The position numbers and the translations under genes were made by a program. From Bdellovibrionales bacterium (lineage in GTDB: Bacteria > Bdellovibrionota > UBA2428), in NCBI GenBank assembly GCA_018266335.1, contig JAFEAR010000251.1:1-62763 (forward strand): a stretch of DNA of 62,763 nucleotides. The letters are read 5' to 3'. Shown here piece after piece: positions 49,025 to 57,913 of this stretch (position 1 is the stretch's first letter; each line of letters starts with the position of its first letter). A model generated the notes under the pieces. The model saw nothing but the letters and a program-made list of their open reading frames with translations. It was not told the DNA's origin and made no database searches.

Positions 49025-51322
49025 GTGAAGTTGAAGTTCAAAATTGCAATCTTGATTGTGGTTGCGGGCACGCGTGCGTGGGCACAAGAAGCTGCACCGG
49101 TGCCGGCTTTGCCCTCTGCGGCTTCGCTCTTTACGGTCGAAGGCACACTCCTGGAGCGCGGCACCAAAAAACCGCTCGAGGGCGTCAATGTGTTTGTGTT
49201 GCCCGCCAAAGTAAAGGCGATCACCGATGTGAATGGACGCTTTAAAATCGACGGTATTCCCGAGGGCGATATCGAGTGGGTAGTTAACTTGAGTGGCTAC
49301 ATGCGCTTGAAGCAATCGGATCGGGTTGATGCTGCGAACGCTGGCACCGCGCGCACGCTGCGGCTGGAGCGGAGTTACTACCAAGTTTTTGAAACCACCG
49401 TTACGGACAAAGTGGTCAAGCGCGATCAAATCACCAAGAGTCTCACGACGGAGGAGTTCCTTAAGGTTCCCGGCGCCGGTGGAGACCCCGTCAAGGCGGT
49501 GCAGAATTTACCCGGAGTGAACCGCTCGCCCGGATTTAGTTCGCAAGTGGTCATTCAGGGTTCCGGCCCTCTCGATACCGCTTACCAAATTCAGGGCATT
49601 GAAGTGCCGCTGGTGTTTCACTTTGGTGGATTGTCATCGGTGATGTTTCCGGAGGCGGTCGAGCGTGTGGATTATCTTTCTGCCGGCTACGGCGCGGAGA
49701 ATGGTCGGGGGCAGGGCGGAATCGTCGGACTGTGGGCGCGCGATCCGCGCAGCGATCGTTACCGCGGCCTAGCTTTCGTGGACATTTTGAATGCGGGTGC
49801 TCTGGCCGAAGGGCCCGCCGGCAAGGATGCTTCCTTTTTGGTTGCGGGTCGGCAAAGCTACATTGGCTTCGTCTTAGATAAGGTGCTGCCCAGCAATTCG
49901 GATTTTGATTTAACGGTGGCGCCATCGTTTCGGGATTTCACGGGCATTTATCTGAAGAAGTGGACCGATCAGGACAAACTCAAAATTACCTTCATTGCCT
50001 CGGATGACCAGCTTCAATTCCTCATCAAACATCCCGTCGAGGCCGATGCTAGTGTGCGCGGCACCTTCAATAACCGAACTACTTTCTATCGACTCATCCC
50101 GGAGTGGACGCATCGTTTTGGTGAGGACCTCACGGGCCGCTTTTCGCTGGGGGCGGGAGCGGACCATATTCGCGTGGACCTTAGCGATGACTACTTCCGA
50201 GTTTTTGAGTGGACCCTGTCTTCGCGCGCGGAGCTAGAAAAAACTTGGATGCCCGAGTGGAAAAGCTTTGTGGGTTGGGATCATTCCTTTGCCTGGGCTA
50301 ACTACGATATTCGCTTGCCGGCGCTGACGCCGACGGGTGGGGTGTTCAATCCCTTTTCCACCGGCGAGACGCGCATTGCCAGCGGGCATAGTAACTACGA
50401 ATACTACGGATTCTATTTACGCAATGATGTGCATCCGGCCGGCACCGGATGGACGCTCTCGCCGAACGTGCGTTTAGATTACATTGCCCCCGTGCACGAG
50501 TGGGCCTTCGCGCCGCGTCCGGCGGTGCGCTACGAAATTGATCCTTCGTTTAGTTTGCGGGGATCGGGCGGGCTGTACTTTCAGCAACCTGAACCGGGAA
50601 ACACGGATGCTAGTTTTGGTAATCCGGACATCCATGCGATGCGCTCCACGCACGTGGATGTAGGCTTGGATAAGGACTTTCGAGGTGGTGCCAGCGACGG
50701 TTGGAATGTTTCTAGCGATGTTTTCTACAAGCACCTCGATCGGCAAATTATTCCCTCCACGCGAATTGTTACGCGCAATGGTGAGCAGGTTCCGGAGAAC
50801 GTGACGAACGATGGGCAGGGTGAAGTTTACGGTTGGCAGAGCCAGGTGAAGTTTCGCAAAGACATCTGGACGGCTTCGCTCATTTACACCATTTCCAAGA
50901 GCGTGCGGTGGGATCCGGATCATCCGCGTTACAATTCGCCCTTCGATCAAACTCATTTGGTTGGATTCTTGGCCTCGGTGGATTTGTCCGAGAACTGGAG
51001 CTTCGGCACGCGCATTCGCTACTCCACCGGTACTCCCTTTACGCCCGTCGCGGGCGGCGTGTACGACGCCGACAACGACGTGTTTATTCCGGTGCGGGGT
51101 GCCTTCTACAGTGAACGACTTGCTAGCTTCTTTCAGTGGGATATTCGCATCGATAAAAAGTGGGTTTTCGATTCGTGGATTTTGTCGGCCTACGCCGATT
51201 TGCAAAACATAACGAACCGAAAAAATCCGGAAGCGGTCAATTACTCCTACGATTACAAGCAGCGCGCGGTTACCACGGGGCTGCCAGCCCTGGCGATTCT
51301 CGGCGTGAAGGGAGAGTTCTAA
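49025..51322 (+). CDS. TonB-dependent outer-membrane receptor
   Basis: This 765-residue protein starts at GTG 49025 with GAGAGG upstream. Signal peptide: residues 1-20. A carboxypeptidase-regulatory-like beta-sandwich spans about 36-115 (VEGTLLERGTKKPLEGVNVF, TDVNGRFKIDGIPEGD). A candidate TonB box VFETTVT (121-127) and a plug domain (131-240) follow, then a 22-strand-type barrel ending VTTGLPALAILGVKGEF with the typical terminal Phe. The ligand is unknown; coupling to a dedicated ExbBD-TonB set and the polysaccharide genes suggests a glycan-related or export role, but this is inferred. Confidence 0.92.
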   Translation: MKLKFKIAILIVVAGTRAWAQEAAPVPALPSAASLFTVEGTLLERGTKKPLEGVNVFVLPAKVKAITDVNGRFKIDGIPEGDIEWVVNLSGYMRLKQSDRVDAANAGTARTLRLERSYYQVFETTVTDKVVKRDQITKSLTTEEFLKVPGAGGDPVKAVQNLPGVNRSPGFSSQVVIQGSGPLDTAYQIQGIEVPLVFHFGGLSSVMFPEAVERVDYLSAGYGAENGRGQGGIVGLWARDPRSDRYRGLAFVDILNAGALAEGPAGKDASFLVAGRQSYIGFVLDKVLPSNSDFDLTVAPSFRDFTGIYLKKWTDQDKLKITFIASDDQLQFLIKHPVEADASVRGTFNNRTTFYRLIPEWTHRFGEDLTGRFSLGAGADHIRVDLSDDYFRVFEWTLSSRAELEKTWMPEWKSFVGWDHSFAWANYDIRLPALTPTGGVFNPFSTGETRIASGHSNYEYYGFYLRNDVHPAGTGWTLSPNVRLDYIAPVHEWAFAPRPAVRYEIDPSFSLRGSGGLYFQQPEPGNTDASFGNPDIHAMRSTHVDVGLDKDFRGGASDGWNVSSDVFYKHLDRQIIPSTRIVTRNGEQVPENVTNDGQGEVYGWQSQVKFRKDIWTASLIYTISKSVRWDPDHPRYNSPFDQTHLVGFLASVDLSENWSFGTRIRYSTGTPFTPVAGGVYDADNDVFIPVRGAFYSERLASFFQWDIRIDKKWVFDSWILSAYADLQNITNRKNPEAVNYSYDYKQRAVTTGLPALAILGVKGEF

Positions 51323-51323
51323 T

Positions 51324-52070
51324 ATGCTTCGTTACTTCGTTTATTTCATTTGCCTAACGCTGGGCGCCTGCGGAGGCGGTGATTTCCCCTCGTACCAAAA
51401 ACTCTCGGGGCTGCGAGTGCTCGCCCTCAAGGCCGATCATCCCGAAGTGGCCCCGGGCGCAACGGTCAAGATCACGCCCCTGTTGAGTGCGATCGGGCTG
51501 AGTGGCGAAACCATCACGCAGTCGGCCGAAGCCTGTTCGGATCCCGGTTTGGCGGTGAATGCCGATCCTAACTGCGATCGGGCTACGGATCGGGTGGTGG
51601 TTCTGCCTTCTACGACGGTAGCTTTTTCATCGGCGGGCCGCACCCAGGCCTTTGCGGATGCCCTTACGGTGAATGTGCCGGCAACGGCGACGGGAGTTTA
51701 CTTTGTATCCTACACGCTCAAGTCTTCGGGGGGCAGTGAAGTGAAAGGCTTCAAGCGGATTGTGGTAACCACGACGCCCTCGGGGGTAACGAATCCGACG
51801 CTTACGGATCTGCATGCGGATGGGACCACACTGGCGGCCTATCCCGATGCGGGCCCGGTGCTCGTTCCGGTTTTCCCGGCGGGCGTAGATACTTCGAGTT
51901 GGGAAGTTACCTGGTTGCTGAGTGACGGAAAATTTGAGAAGTCGCGCACTTTGGGGGTCGATACCAATACGGTCAAAACGAATGCCTCCGATGCAACGCT
52001 TCCGCGTGTGGTGACGGTCGTAGTGCGCAATGCTGCGGGCGGCGTGGACTATAAGATCTTTGAATTTTGA
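51324..52070 (+). CDS. Lipoprotein following the TonB-dependent receptor, unknown
   Basis: This 248-residue protein starts one base after the receptor stop (ATG 51324) and has a lipobox (FICLTLGAC, Cys16). The mature part is beta-rich with Ig-like segments (LRVLALKADHPEVAPGATVK, TGVYFVSYTLKSSGG, WEVTWLLSDGKFEKSRTL) and two cysteines (EACSDPG, PNCDRAT). It probably sits on the outer membrane next to the receptor and works with it, as SusD-like partners do, though it is not a SusD fold. Confidence 0.75.
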   Translation: MLRYFVYFICLTLGACGGGDFPSYQKLSGLRVLALKADHPEVAPGATVKITPLLSAIGLSGETITQSAEACSDPGLAVNADPNCDRATDRVVVLPSTTVAFSSAGRTQAFADALTVNVPATATGVYFVSYTLKSSGGSEVKGFKRIVVTTTPSGVTNPTLTDLHADGTTLAAYPDAGPVLVPVFPAGVDTSSWEVTWLLSDGKFEKSRTLGVDTNTVKTNASDATLPRVVTVVVRNAAGGVDYKIFEF

Positions 52071-52082
52071 AGCGGGTGCAGT

Positions 52083-53165
52083 TTAGTCTTCATCGACATT
52101 CGCGAGCACGATGTCGGTATCGTCACCGTGCTCGTTGACTTGGTGGCAGAGGGGCTTGCCATCGGTCATCATTTTCATGCCTCCGCCGCTGCGAATTTTA
52201 TCGGTGGCGCATTTAAGCAGGCGACCGTGCGTGTGCACCTTGGCTTCCATATTCATGCCGGCATCAATTTTGGTAATCCAACCGAGCTTGTCGAGAGCGA
52301 TGGTTCCTTCTTCGTTCATGAATCCGGGTTCGTGACCCACCACGAGCCCCGTGATGCCGAGCAAGGATAGGCGAGCGTGCATGTCGCCCAAACCCTTTTG
52401 CCACCAGTCGTGCGCTTTAAGAAAGCCGGAAGACGAAGACTTTTCATCGACGAGGTCGGCGTAAAAATCTTTGTCGTCACGTGCATCCGATAATTTTTTG
52501 AGAATTTTAACCAGTTCTTTACGGTTAGATGAACTGGTGTCGGTTTTGTCGTACTTCGAATCGAAGAGTCCTGAATGCAGGAACACCCAGTCTCCCACGA
52601 TCGCCCCCACCGGTAGGCTGCGGATGAAATCGCCAATTTCACTCTTAGCAATTTCTTTTCCGGAGGCCTTTTTTCCTTCGAAGGTGATCTGCGTGCGATG
52701 CTTCATGGCGCTCTGCAAACTCTTGTCGTCTATGCCCTTCGTTGGATCGGCCATAAACTCGGCTTCGTGATTCCCGAGGAGGACAATGACCTTCCCTCCC
52801 TGGTCGGGTGCGGTGGCCATGAGTTTGCGTAGCAACAACAGCACGCCCATGGCGTCGTCGCCTTCTTTGTTAATGTAATCTCCGACGGCGATGAAGAGGC
52901 TATTGCCTCCGGACCAGGTCCAACGTTCGGGCGATGAATCAGTTTTAATGAGCCCGGCTTGGAAGAGCAGTTGCGTGAATTGGCCATAGGTCCCGTGAAT
53001 GTCGCTGATGGCCCAGAGGGTGTCGTAGGTACGCAATTCGTTGTCGGGCACCGAACTCCAAACTTTGGCCGGAAACAAACTGAGGTCGGGGCTGGCGAGG
53101 GCCGGAGTGAATTGCAGCGCCGTGAAGAGAGTCAAAAAAACTACAGGCATTTTCAATGAATTCAT
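52083..53165 (-). CDS. Exported metallophosphatase, Shewanella-like (Shelph) type
   Basis: This 360-residue protein has a signal peptide (VVFLTLFTALQFTPALAS). The calcineurin-like metal motifs are in order: AISDIHGTYGQF, FIAVGDYINKEGDD, VIVLLGNHEAEF, FLHSGLF, and VVGHEPGF, with a final THGRL. This order and the HSG segment fit Shewanella-like PPP phosphatases, exported in many bacteria. The usual GDxxDRG is altered to GDYINKEG. It removes phosphate from an unknown exported substrate. It converges with the lipoprotein gene and is divergent from the CotH-like kinase gene. Confidence 0.85.
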   Translation of the reverse strand: MNSLKMPVVFLTLFTALQFTPALASPDLSLFPAKVWSSVPDNELRTYDTLWAISDIHGTYGQFTQLLFQAGLIKTDSSPERWTWSGGNSLFIAVGDYINKEGDDAMGVLLLLRKLMATAPDQGGKVIVLLGNHEAEFMADPTKGIDDKSLQSAMKHRTQITFEGKKASGKEIAKSEIGDFIRSLPVGAIVGDWVFLHSGLFDSKYDKTDTSSSNRKELVKILKKLSDARDDKDFYADLVDEKSSSSGFLKAHDWWQKGLGDMHARLSLLGITGLVVGHEPGFMNEEGTIALDKLGWITKIDAGMNMEAKVHTHGRLLKCATDKIRSGGGMKMMTDGKPLCHQVNEHGDDTDIVLANVDED

Positions 53166-53227
53166 CGTTGAGACATCATCGCTCAGAGGACAAAATGTGA
53201 CAAGTCAGAGTCTGGATGGGGGTTGGC

Positions 53228-54727
53228 ATGCGTTTAATTCGAACTAGAGCGATGTTGGGCGGTACCTTGGCTTTGTTGGGGGCTTGCACGGGCCAACATC
53301 GTTTGCCCGCGAGTGAGGGCGATGCCCAGCGCTTCGAAAGTCGTGAAGCGTTTTTTGCGGAACCCCTGTACTACATTCGGATACGTAATTGGGATGACGG
53401 CAAGATGTCTCCCGCCGCTTTGGGCGAAGACACTAAGGTCGACGGTGCAGTGCTCGAAGTTTTTCGCGTCAAGCCGAGCGACGATCATCACTGCCCCGAC
53501 AGCGTGGTGGATGAAGGCGACTTGGTGTACCGCACGAAAAAGTTTGATGTACGCACGAGCGGTAACTTGACCAAGGGCACTCCGAAGTCGTCGTTTAAGT
53601 TAGGGCTCGACAAGGCTAAGTCCCCCTTCGGAATGTCGGCGCTGAATTTGAAATCCATGTGGAACGACGTCTCGCAGATGCGTGAGTCCATGGCGTGGGA
53701 GCTCTTCCGTGCCGCCCAGGTGACCGCACCGCTCCACACCTACGCTCGCTTCTGCATGAATGGACGTTACTTCGGGCTCTTCTCGGTGATCGAGCAAATC
53801 GACAAGAGCTTTTTGAAGGATCGCTTCGGACTCAACAGCAAGGGTAACCTTTACAAGGCCTATTGGAAGCCGGACGATGTCGGTCCCGCAACGCTGGGAT
53901 ATCGGCGAGGGAGAGATGGCGATGACAGCGGTCGTCAATATTTTAAGGCCAAGAAAATTGATGATCGGAGCTACCAGCTCAAAAGCAACGACGGCGACGA
54001 CGACAATCCCGCCTTGCAAAATTACGACGATCTGGCGCGTTTTGCTCGCGTCGTGAACGGCTACGGACTGGCTCGTCAGGATGCAACGAGTTTTAATTCC
54101 CCTGAGTACGAGCAGCAGGTCGAGGCGCTCTTCGATGTGAACGCCTTTCTGCGTTGGGCGGGGGTGAACGTGCTGCTCGGTGCATGGGATAACTATTGGC
54201 GCACGCCCGCCAACTATTACCTCTACAACGCGGGCGTGGCGGGTGAGCCGGCAAATTTCATGGCCCAACCTTACTTCGTGTGGCTACCGTGGGATTACGA
54301 CAATAGCTTCGGCATTTCTTACACCACGCAGCGCTGGCAGTACGCGGACCTCCTGAATTGGGAGGGAAACTCAGCGGATAAAACCAATATCCCGTTGGTG
54401 CGAAATCTGCTCAAGAATAAGAAGTATCGTCTCTATTACCTAAATTTCTTGCGCAACTTCCTGCAGACGCAATTCACTCCCGAGTGGGCGCAAACGCGCG
54501 TGGAGAGTTTGTGGAAGCGCATTGAAAGATCGGTGTACTTGGAATCGGATTCTCCGCAGGGAGTGCCCCACACGGCGCGCCAGTTCACGAACGATCAGGT
54601 CTATTACAACGGCTACAAACAGTACGAGTTTGATTTGCCGGGTTCGGGCAAAATGGAAGGCATCGTGAACTACGTGCGCATGCGGCGCGATTCGGCGCTC
54701 AAACAGCTCGAGAATCTAGAACACTGA
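53228..54727 (+). CDS. CotH-family kinase lipoprotein
   Basis: The ATG at 53228 is chosen (an in-frame ATG at 53216 is also possible); a lipobox (LGGTLALLGAC) follows. The 499-residue protein has the CotH kinase core: SSFKLGLDKAKSPFGMSALN, MRESMAWELFRAAQV, ARFCMNGRYFGLFSVIEQID, GAWDNYWRTPANYYLYN (catalytic Asp and Asn) and VWLPWDYDNSFG (metal Asp). CotH proteins phosphorylate exported proteins such as spore coat CotB/CotG. Two exported metallophosphatase genes flank it. The substrate here is unknown. Confidence 0.9.
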   Translation: MRLIRTRAMLGGTLALLGACTGQHRLPASEGDAQRFESREAFFAEPLYYIRIRNWDDGKMSPAALGEDTKVDGAVLEVFRVKPSDDHHCPDSVVDEGDLVYRTKKFDVRTSGNLTKGTPKSSFKLGLDKAKSPFGMSALNLKSMWNDVSQMRESMAWELFRAAQVTAPLHTYARFCMNGRYFGLFSVIEQIDKSFLKDRFGLNSKGNLYKAYWKPDDVGPATLGYRRGRDGDDSGRQYFKAKKIDDRSYQLKSNDGDDDNPALQNYDDLARFARVVNGYGLARQDATSFNSPEYEQQVEALFDVNAFLRWAGVNVLLGAWDNYWRTPANYYLYNAGVAGEPANFMAQPYFVWLPWDYDNSFGISYTTQRWQYADLLNWEGNSADKTNIPLVRNLLKNKKYRLYYLNFLRNFLQTQFTPEWAQTRVESLWKRIERSVYLESDSPQGVPHTARQFTNDQVYYNGYKQYEFDLPGSGKMEGIVNYVRMRRDSALKQLENLEH

Positions 54728-54755
54728 TGGATAGGTCCCAGCCCTGCTCGTAGGA

Positions 54756-55607
54756 CTAGTGTTGGGCGCAGTTGCTGCGGTAGAGCCAGGGGCCCGGGGC
54801 GATGCGCACGGAGCAGCTCACGCTGTCGCTCTCGGTGCCCACAAAATTCACCCAAACCGACCCGTCGGACGTGTCCATGTCCAGACGCGTCCAATGGTAG
54901 CGACCCTTGGAGACCCACTTAGTGTCGATGCGGATGCCATCGGTTTCGTAGTCGACGCCCGGGTTATCAAACGATTCGCCAGCGGCGCCCGAAACGATGA
55001 GTGGAATGCCGCCCATGTCGACCAGGCTAGCCATGTGGTCGTGACCCACGATCACGCCCGTGATGCGCTTTTGGTATTTGCGGAGCAGGGGACGAATCGC
55101 TTCGTGAAAAGCTTGTTTCTCTTTCCAGCCGTGGTGTTCACTGAGTGTGTAGGGCGGGTGGTGATACACCACAAAGATGAATTTCTCGGGTGCGTTAGCG
55201 AGTTGGTATTTGAGCCAGGCAGCTTGTTCCTTAGCGGTCGCGACGTTGTCGGAGTTGAGCACGAGGAAGCGCAAATCGGTTTGGCCGGTGGCGTAGTATT
55301 CGCCCGGCATGCCGAAGTACTGCATTTCTTTGTCGTAACCCTGCAAGTGATTGCCTAGCGCAACGACTTCGAATTGGAATCCGAGCTTTAGCCACGAGTC
55401 CCACACGTCGGGGTAGCTGAGCTTCATGTCGTAAAGATTGTCGCCCGGTAAAATAAGATCAAAGACTTTGGAGTGCTGCAGCGATTGCCGGGCTTCTACC
55501 ACGTGGTGGTTCAGCATGCCTGCATCGCCGATGATCCCGTACGAGTAGATGTGGGCCTGCGCGGTGGTGGCCACGCTCAAGGCGAGCCAGAGTGCGTACT
55601 GCTTCAT
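54756..55607 (-). CDS. Exported calcineurin-like metallophosphatase
   Basis: The ATG at 55607 follows AAGGA by six bases and starts a signal peptide (YALWLALSVATTAQAH); the frame extension to 55673 is ignored. The 283-residue protein shows the metal motifs SYGIIGDAGM, LILPGDNLYDM, VALGNHLQGYD, FVVYHHPPYTLSEHHG and GVIVGHDHMA, as in purple-acid/tartrate-resistant phosphatase-like enzymes. It acts on a phosphoester outside the cytoplasm. It converges with the CotH gene (28-bp gap). Confidence 0.88.
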   Translation of the reverse strand: MKQYALWLALSVATTAQAHIYSYGIIGDAGMLNHHVVEARQSLQHSKVFDLILPGDNLYDMKLSYPDVWDSWLKLGFQFEVVALGNHLQGYDKEMQYFGMPGEYYATGQTDLRFLVLNSDNVATAKEQAAWLKYQLANAPEKFIFVVYHHPPYTLSEHHGWKEKQAFHEAIRPLLRKYQKRITGVIVGHDHMASLVDMGGIPLIVSGAAGESFDNPGVDYETDGIRIDTKWVSKGRYHWTRLDMDTSDGSVWVNFVGTESDSVSCSVRIAPGPWLYRSNCAQH

Positions 55608-55798
55608 TTGTGGTCCTTCTTCCCTTGGCCGCGAATTAACCACGCGCTCCGGGGCTCGGCAAGTTGGGGACAAAAAGCGCGAACGAGGTGACTAATTTTT
55701 AGACAGATTTGCCGGGCTGTTAATTCATGTAACTATATGATTATAAAGGCTAAATTAGCGTCACCTGGAGTTGGTACGGCTCTTGAAGCACCTGGGAC

Positions 55799-56191
55799 AT
55801 GAAAACTGCTGTTTTGGCGCTCGCAATGTTGGCTGGATCTTCGGCAATCGCTTCGCAAAGCTTGCCCGTGCTCGTGTGCACGACGACCTTCGGTGCTCGG
55901 TCGCAAAACTACGTGGTGTCCGTTGCGGGTGGGCAGGATCCCGACAGCACGGTTATCAAACGCTTTTTAGAAATGCCGGGCACCAAATCGCTGCGAGCTT
56001 TACCGGAAATGAGCACGGAACTTTCTAAACCGACTGCTTCTAAGTTTATCTTCAGCAACGAAGCCCAGGGCTTTGAATTGATCGTGACCACTAAATCGGC
56101 CACTCGCCTGATGGGATTGCTCACGATGACTTTCGGTAAACAGCAAATTGCTTCGCCCGTGTTCTGCAAAGTTACGAACGAAGAAATCTAG
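55799..56191 (+). CDS. Small exported protein, unknown
   Basis: This 130-residue protein has a signal peptide (TAVLALAMLAGSSAIAS). The mature region is beta-rich, with VLVCTTTFGARSQNYVVSV, FIFSNEAQGFELIVTTKSA and a last Cys in VFCKVTNEEI that could pair with the first. The ATG at 55799 has CTGGGA rather than a strong ribosome site upstream. An AT-rich stretch at 55720-55760 (with TATATG and TATAAA) is likely the promoter region. No family recognised. Confidence 0.7.
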   Translation: MKTAVLALAMLAGSSAIASQSLPVLVCTTTFGARSQNYVVSVAGGQDPDSTVIKRFLEMPGTKSLRALPEMSTELSKPTASKFIFSNEAQGFELIVTTKSATRLMGLLTMTFGKQQIASPVFCKVTNEEI

Positions 56192-56215
56192 GTCGCTCGC
56201 GATTTTGGGCCGGGG

Positions 56216-57904
56216 TCAGTTCAGCTGACCCCACTGGCGCAGTTTTTCGTTTCCAATCCAATCACCAATTTTCCGCAGGGTATCGTCTAGCATGGGACTG
56301 CCCACGCCCTTGTTCGAACGGTCGATGCCTTCGAACACCACGCCGTACACCAGCATTTGAAAACTCTTCACGGCGCCCACCGGGTAGTCGTCCGTAAAGC
56401 TCTTGATCTGACTGTCGGTTAAGTTCTGTAGGTCGAGCGGCGTCGGATAGTAGAGTCCTTTGAAAGCATCTACGGCTTCCATTGCCAACAGACCCGTGCG
56501 AGCCAAGTTGTCCGCAGTGTCATCCTTCAGATGCACTTGGCCGTCGTCAGTGGCGGTAAGGTCCTGCGCTTTGAACACGCCAGCCGTCATGCCGAAAAAA
56601 CCCACGCCCAATTGCAAAAGTTGCGGATCGAGTTGCACCGTGCCGGCCGGAACCTGCGCGTTGCCACGGCTGTCGAGCAGCGTGTACACGTCGGTCGTGC
56701 GATGAGCAGAGGCTTCGGTGAAGTAGCGCGCGGCTTCGATAAGCTCGCTCGTGGCGCTCGTGCCCGCGGGGCGCAGGGTGGGGTTCGCTACTTGCGCTTC
56801 GATCCAAGGTTTAGAAGCCACCACGCCGAAGGTGCCTATTTCGTTGACCTTCGGAAAATCTGCTACGTCGGTTTCGGGATAATCCTGCAGAAAGCCCGTG
56901 GGCTTCAGCGCGGGAGCGCCCTTAATACCCTTGAGCGAAAGGAGCTGCGCCGAAACGCGCTGCTGCAGAGCAAAGCGACAGGCGCGCTCTTCCATGGGAA
57001 GTGTGCGCGAGGAAGCGAAGGTTGAGAGCAGCAACATTTCCTGCGCCATGTCCGCGCGGCGAGCGGCCCATCCGCCTTTGGGAAAGAGGTCCACTTTGCG
57101 TGTGAGTAACTTCATGGGGCCCAGGTGATCGGGCGTGAGCACGGGAATGTCGGCCGAAGCTTGGAACAAATAGGTGAGCGTGGCTTTGTTGGTGAGGGGG
57201 CCGGGCGTGCCGGTAAAACCACCGGGCAATTGCTGTTCGGCCATTTTCACCACTTCCGAGTTACGCGTTTGGATCAGAGTTTTCTTTGCCGTGCCGGACG
57301 ATTTTGCGGCACAGTAGAGTGCTTTCAATCCGGTCCATTGCAAATCGCTCACCTGACCACAATCATGCTGGTCCTTGGCAATGTGCATGAAGGTTTCAAC
57401 ATCGGGTGGATCCAGCGGTGTGGGACGACCCGTCTTAACTTCGGCGCAGGCTGGTCTCGCGCTCACCTGGTTGGCTACCGGTTTTTGACTCAAGCAAAAG
57501 AGCGAACAACAAACAGCCGGGTCGCGCGCGGGCAGCGGTTGCACGGGCGGTTGACCTTCGGCGTAATCGATCGAGAGGGGAAAGTAACGTGCCTGCGGCA
57601 AGTTGCCCAGATTATGTACACCCATCAGAACCTTGGTGGTGACCCCGTTGAACACTTGCGTGTCGGTACCCACGCTTACGCTCTCCAGAATGCGGAAGCT
57701 CGTGGTGGTTTCGTTGGGCAGGGAGTTCCAGTAGGCGCACATCGCGCCTTCCTTGGGAGCTTCCTCTTTGGCGGTCGAAGAACTAGTCGAGCTACCATCT
57801 TTGATGGTGGGAATGTCGGTGTAGGTTCCCGGCGACACCGCTTTACCGCAACCCGTTAGGAGCGGAAGGAGGGTGATGGTTAAACTCCAAGCAATGCGTT
57901 TCAT
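56216..57904 (-). CDS. Large lipoprotein, unknown, paired with an outer-membrane barrel
   Basis: This 562-residue protein starts at ATG 57904 after AGGAG and has a lipobox (LLPLLTGC, Cys19). A Ser/Thr-rich linker follows (residues 38-48). The main part is helical, with clustered cysteines near residues 130-165 (AVCCSLFCLSQ, RPACAEV) and a later ACRF. It ends NEKLRQWGQLN. No family is recognised. It begins 9 bp after the stop of the barrel gene, so the two are one operon and may work together at the outer membrane. Confidence 0.75.
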   Translation of the reverse strand: MKRIAWSLTITLLPLLTGCGKAVSPGTYTDIPTIKDGSSTSSSTAKEEAPKEGAMCAYWNSLPNETTTSFRILESVSVGTDTQVFNGVTTKVLMGVHNLGNLPQARYFPLSIDYAEGQPPVQPLPARDPAVCCSLFCLSQKPVANQVSARPACAEVKTGRPTPLDPPDVETFMHIAKDQHDCGQVSDLQWTGLKALYCAAKSSGTAKKTLIQTRNSEVVKMAEQQLPGGFTGTPGPLTNKATLTYLFQASADIPVLTPDHLGPMKLLTRKVDLFPKGGWAARRADMAQEMLLLSTFASSRTLPMEERACRFALQQRVSAQLLSLKGIKGAPALKPTGFLQDYPETDVADFPKVNEIGTFGVVASKPWIEAQVANPTLRPAGTSATSELIEAARYFTEASAHRTTDVYTLLDSRGNAQVPAGTVQLDPQLLQLGVGFFGMTAGVFKAQDLTATDDGQVHLKDDTADNLARTGLLAMEAVDAFKGLYYPTPLDLQNLTDSQIKSFTDDYPVGAVKSFQMLVYGVVFEGIDRSNKGVGSPMLDDTLRKIGDWIGNEKLRQWGQLN

Positions 57905-57913
57905 GACGGGCTC

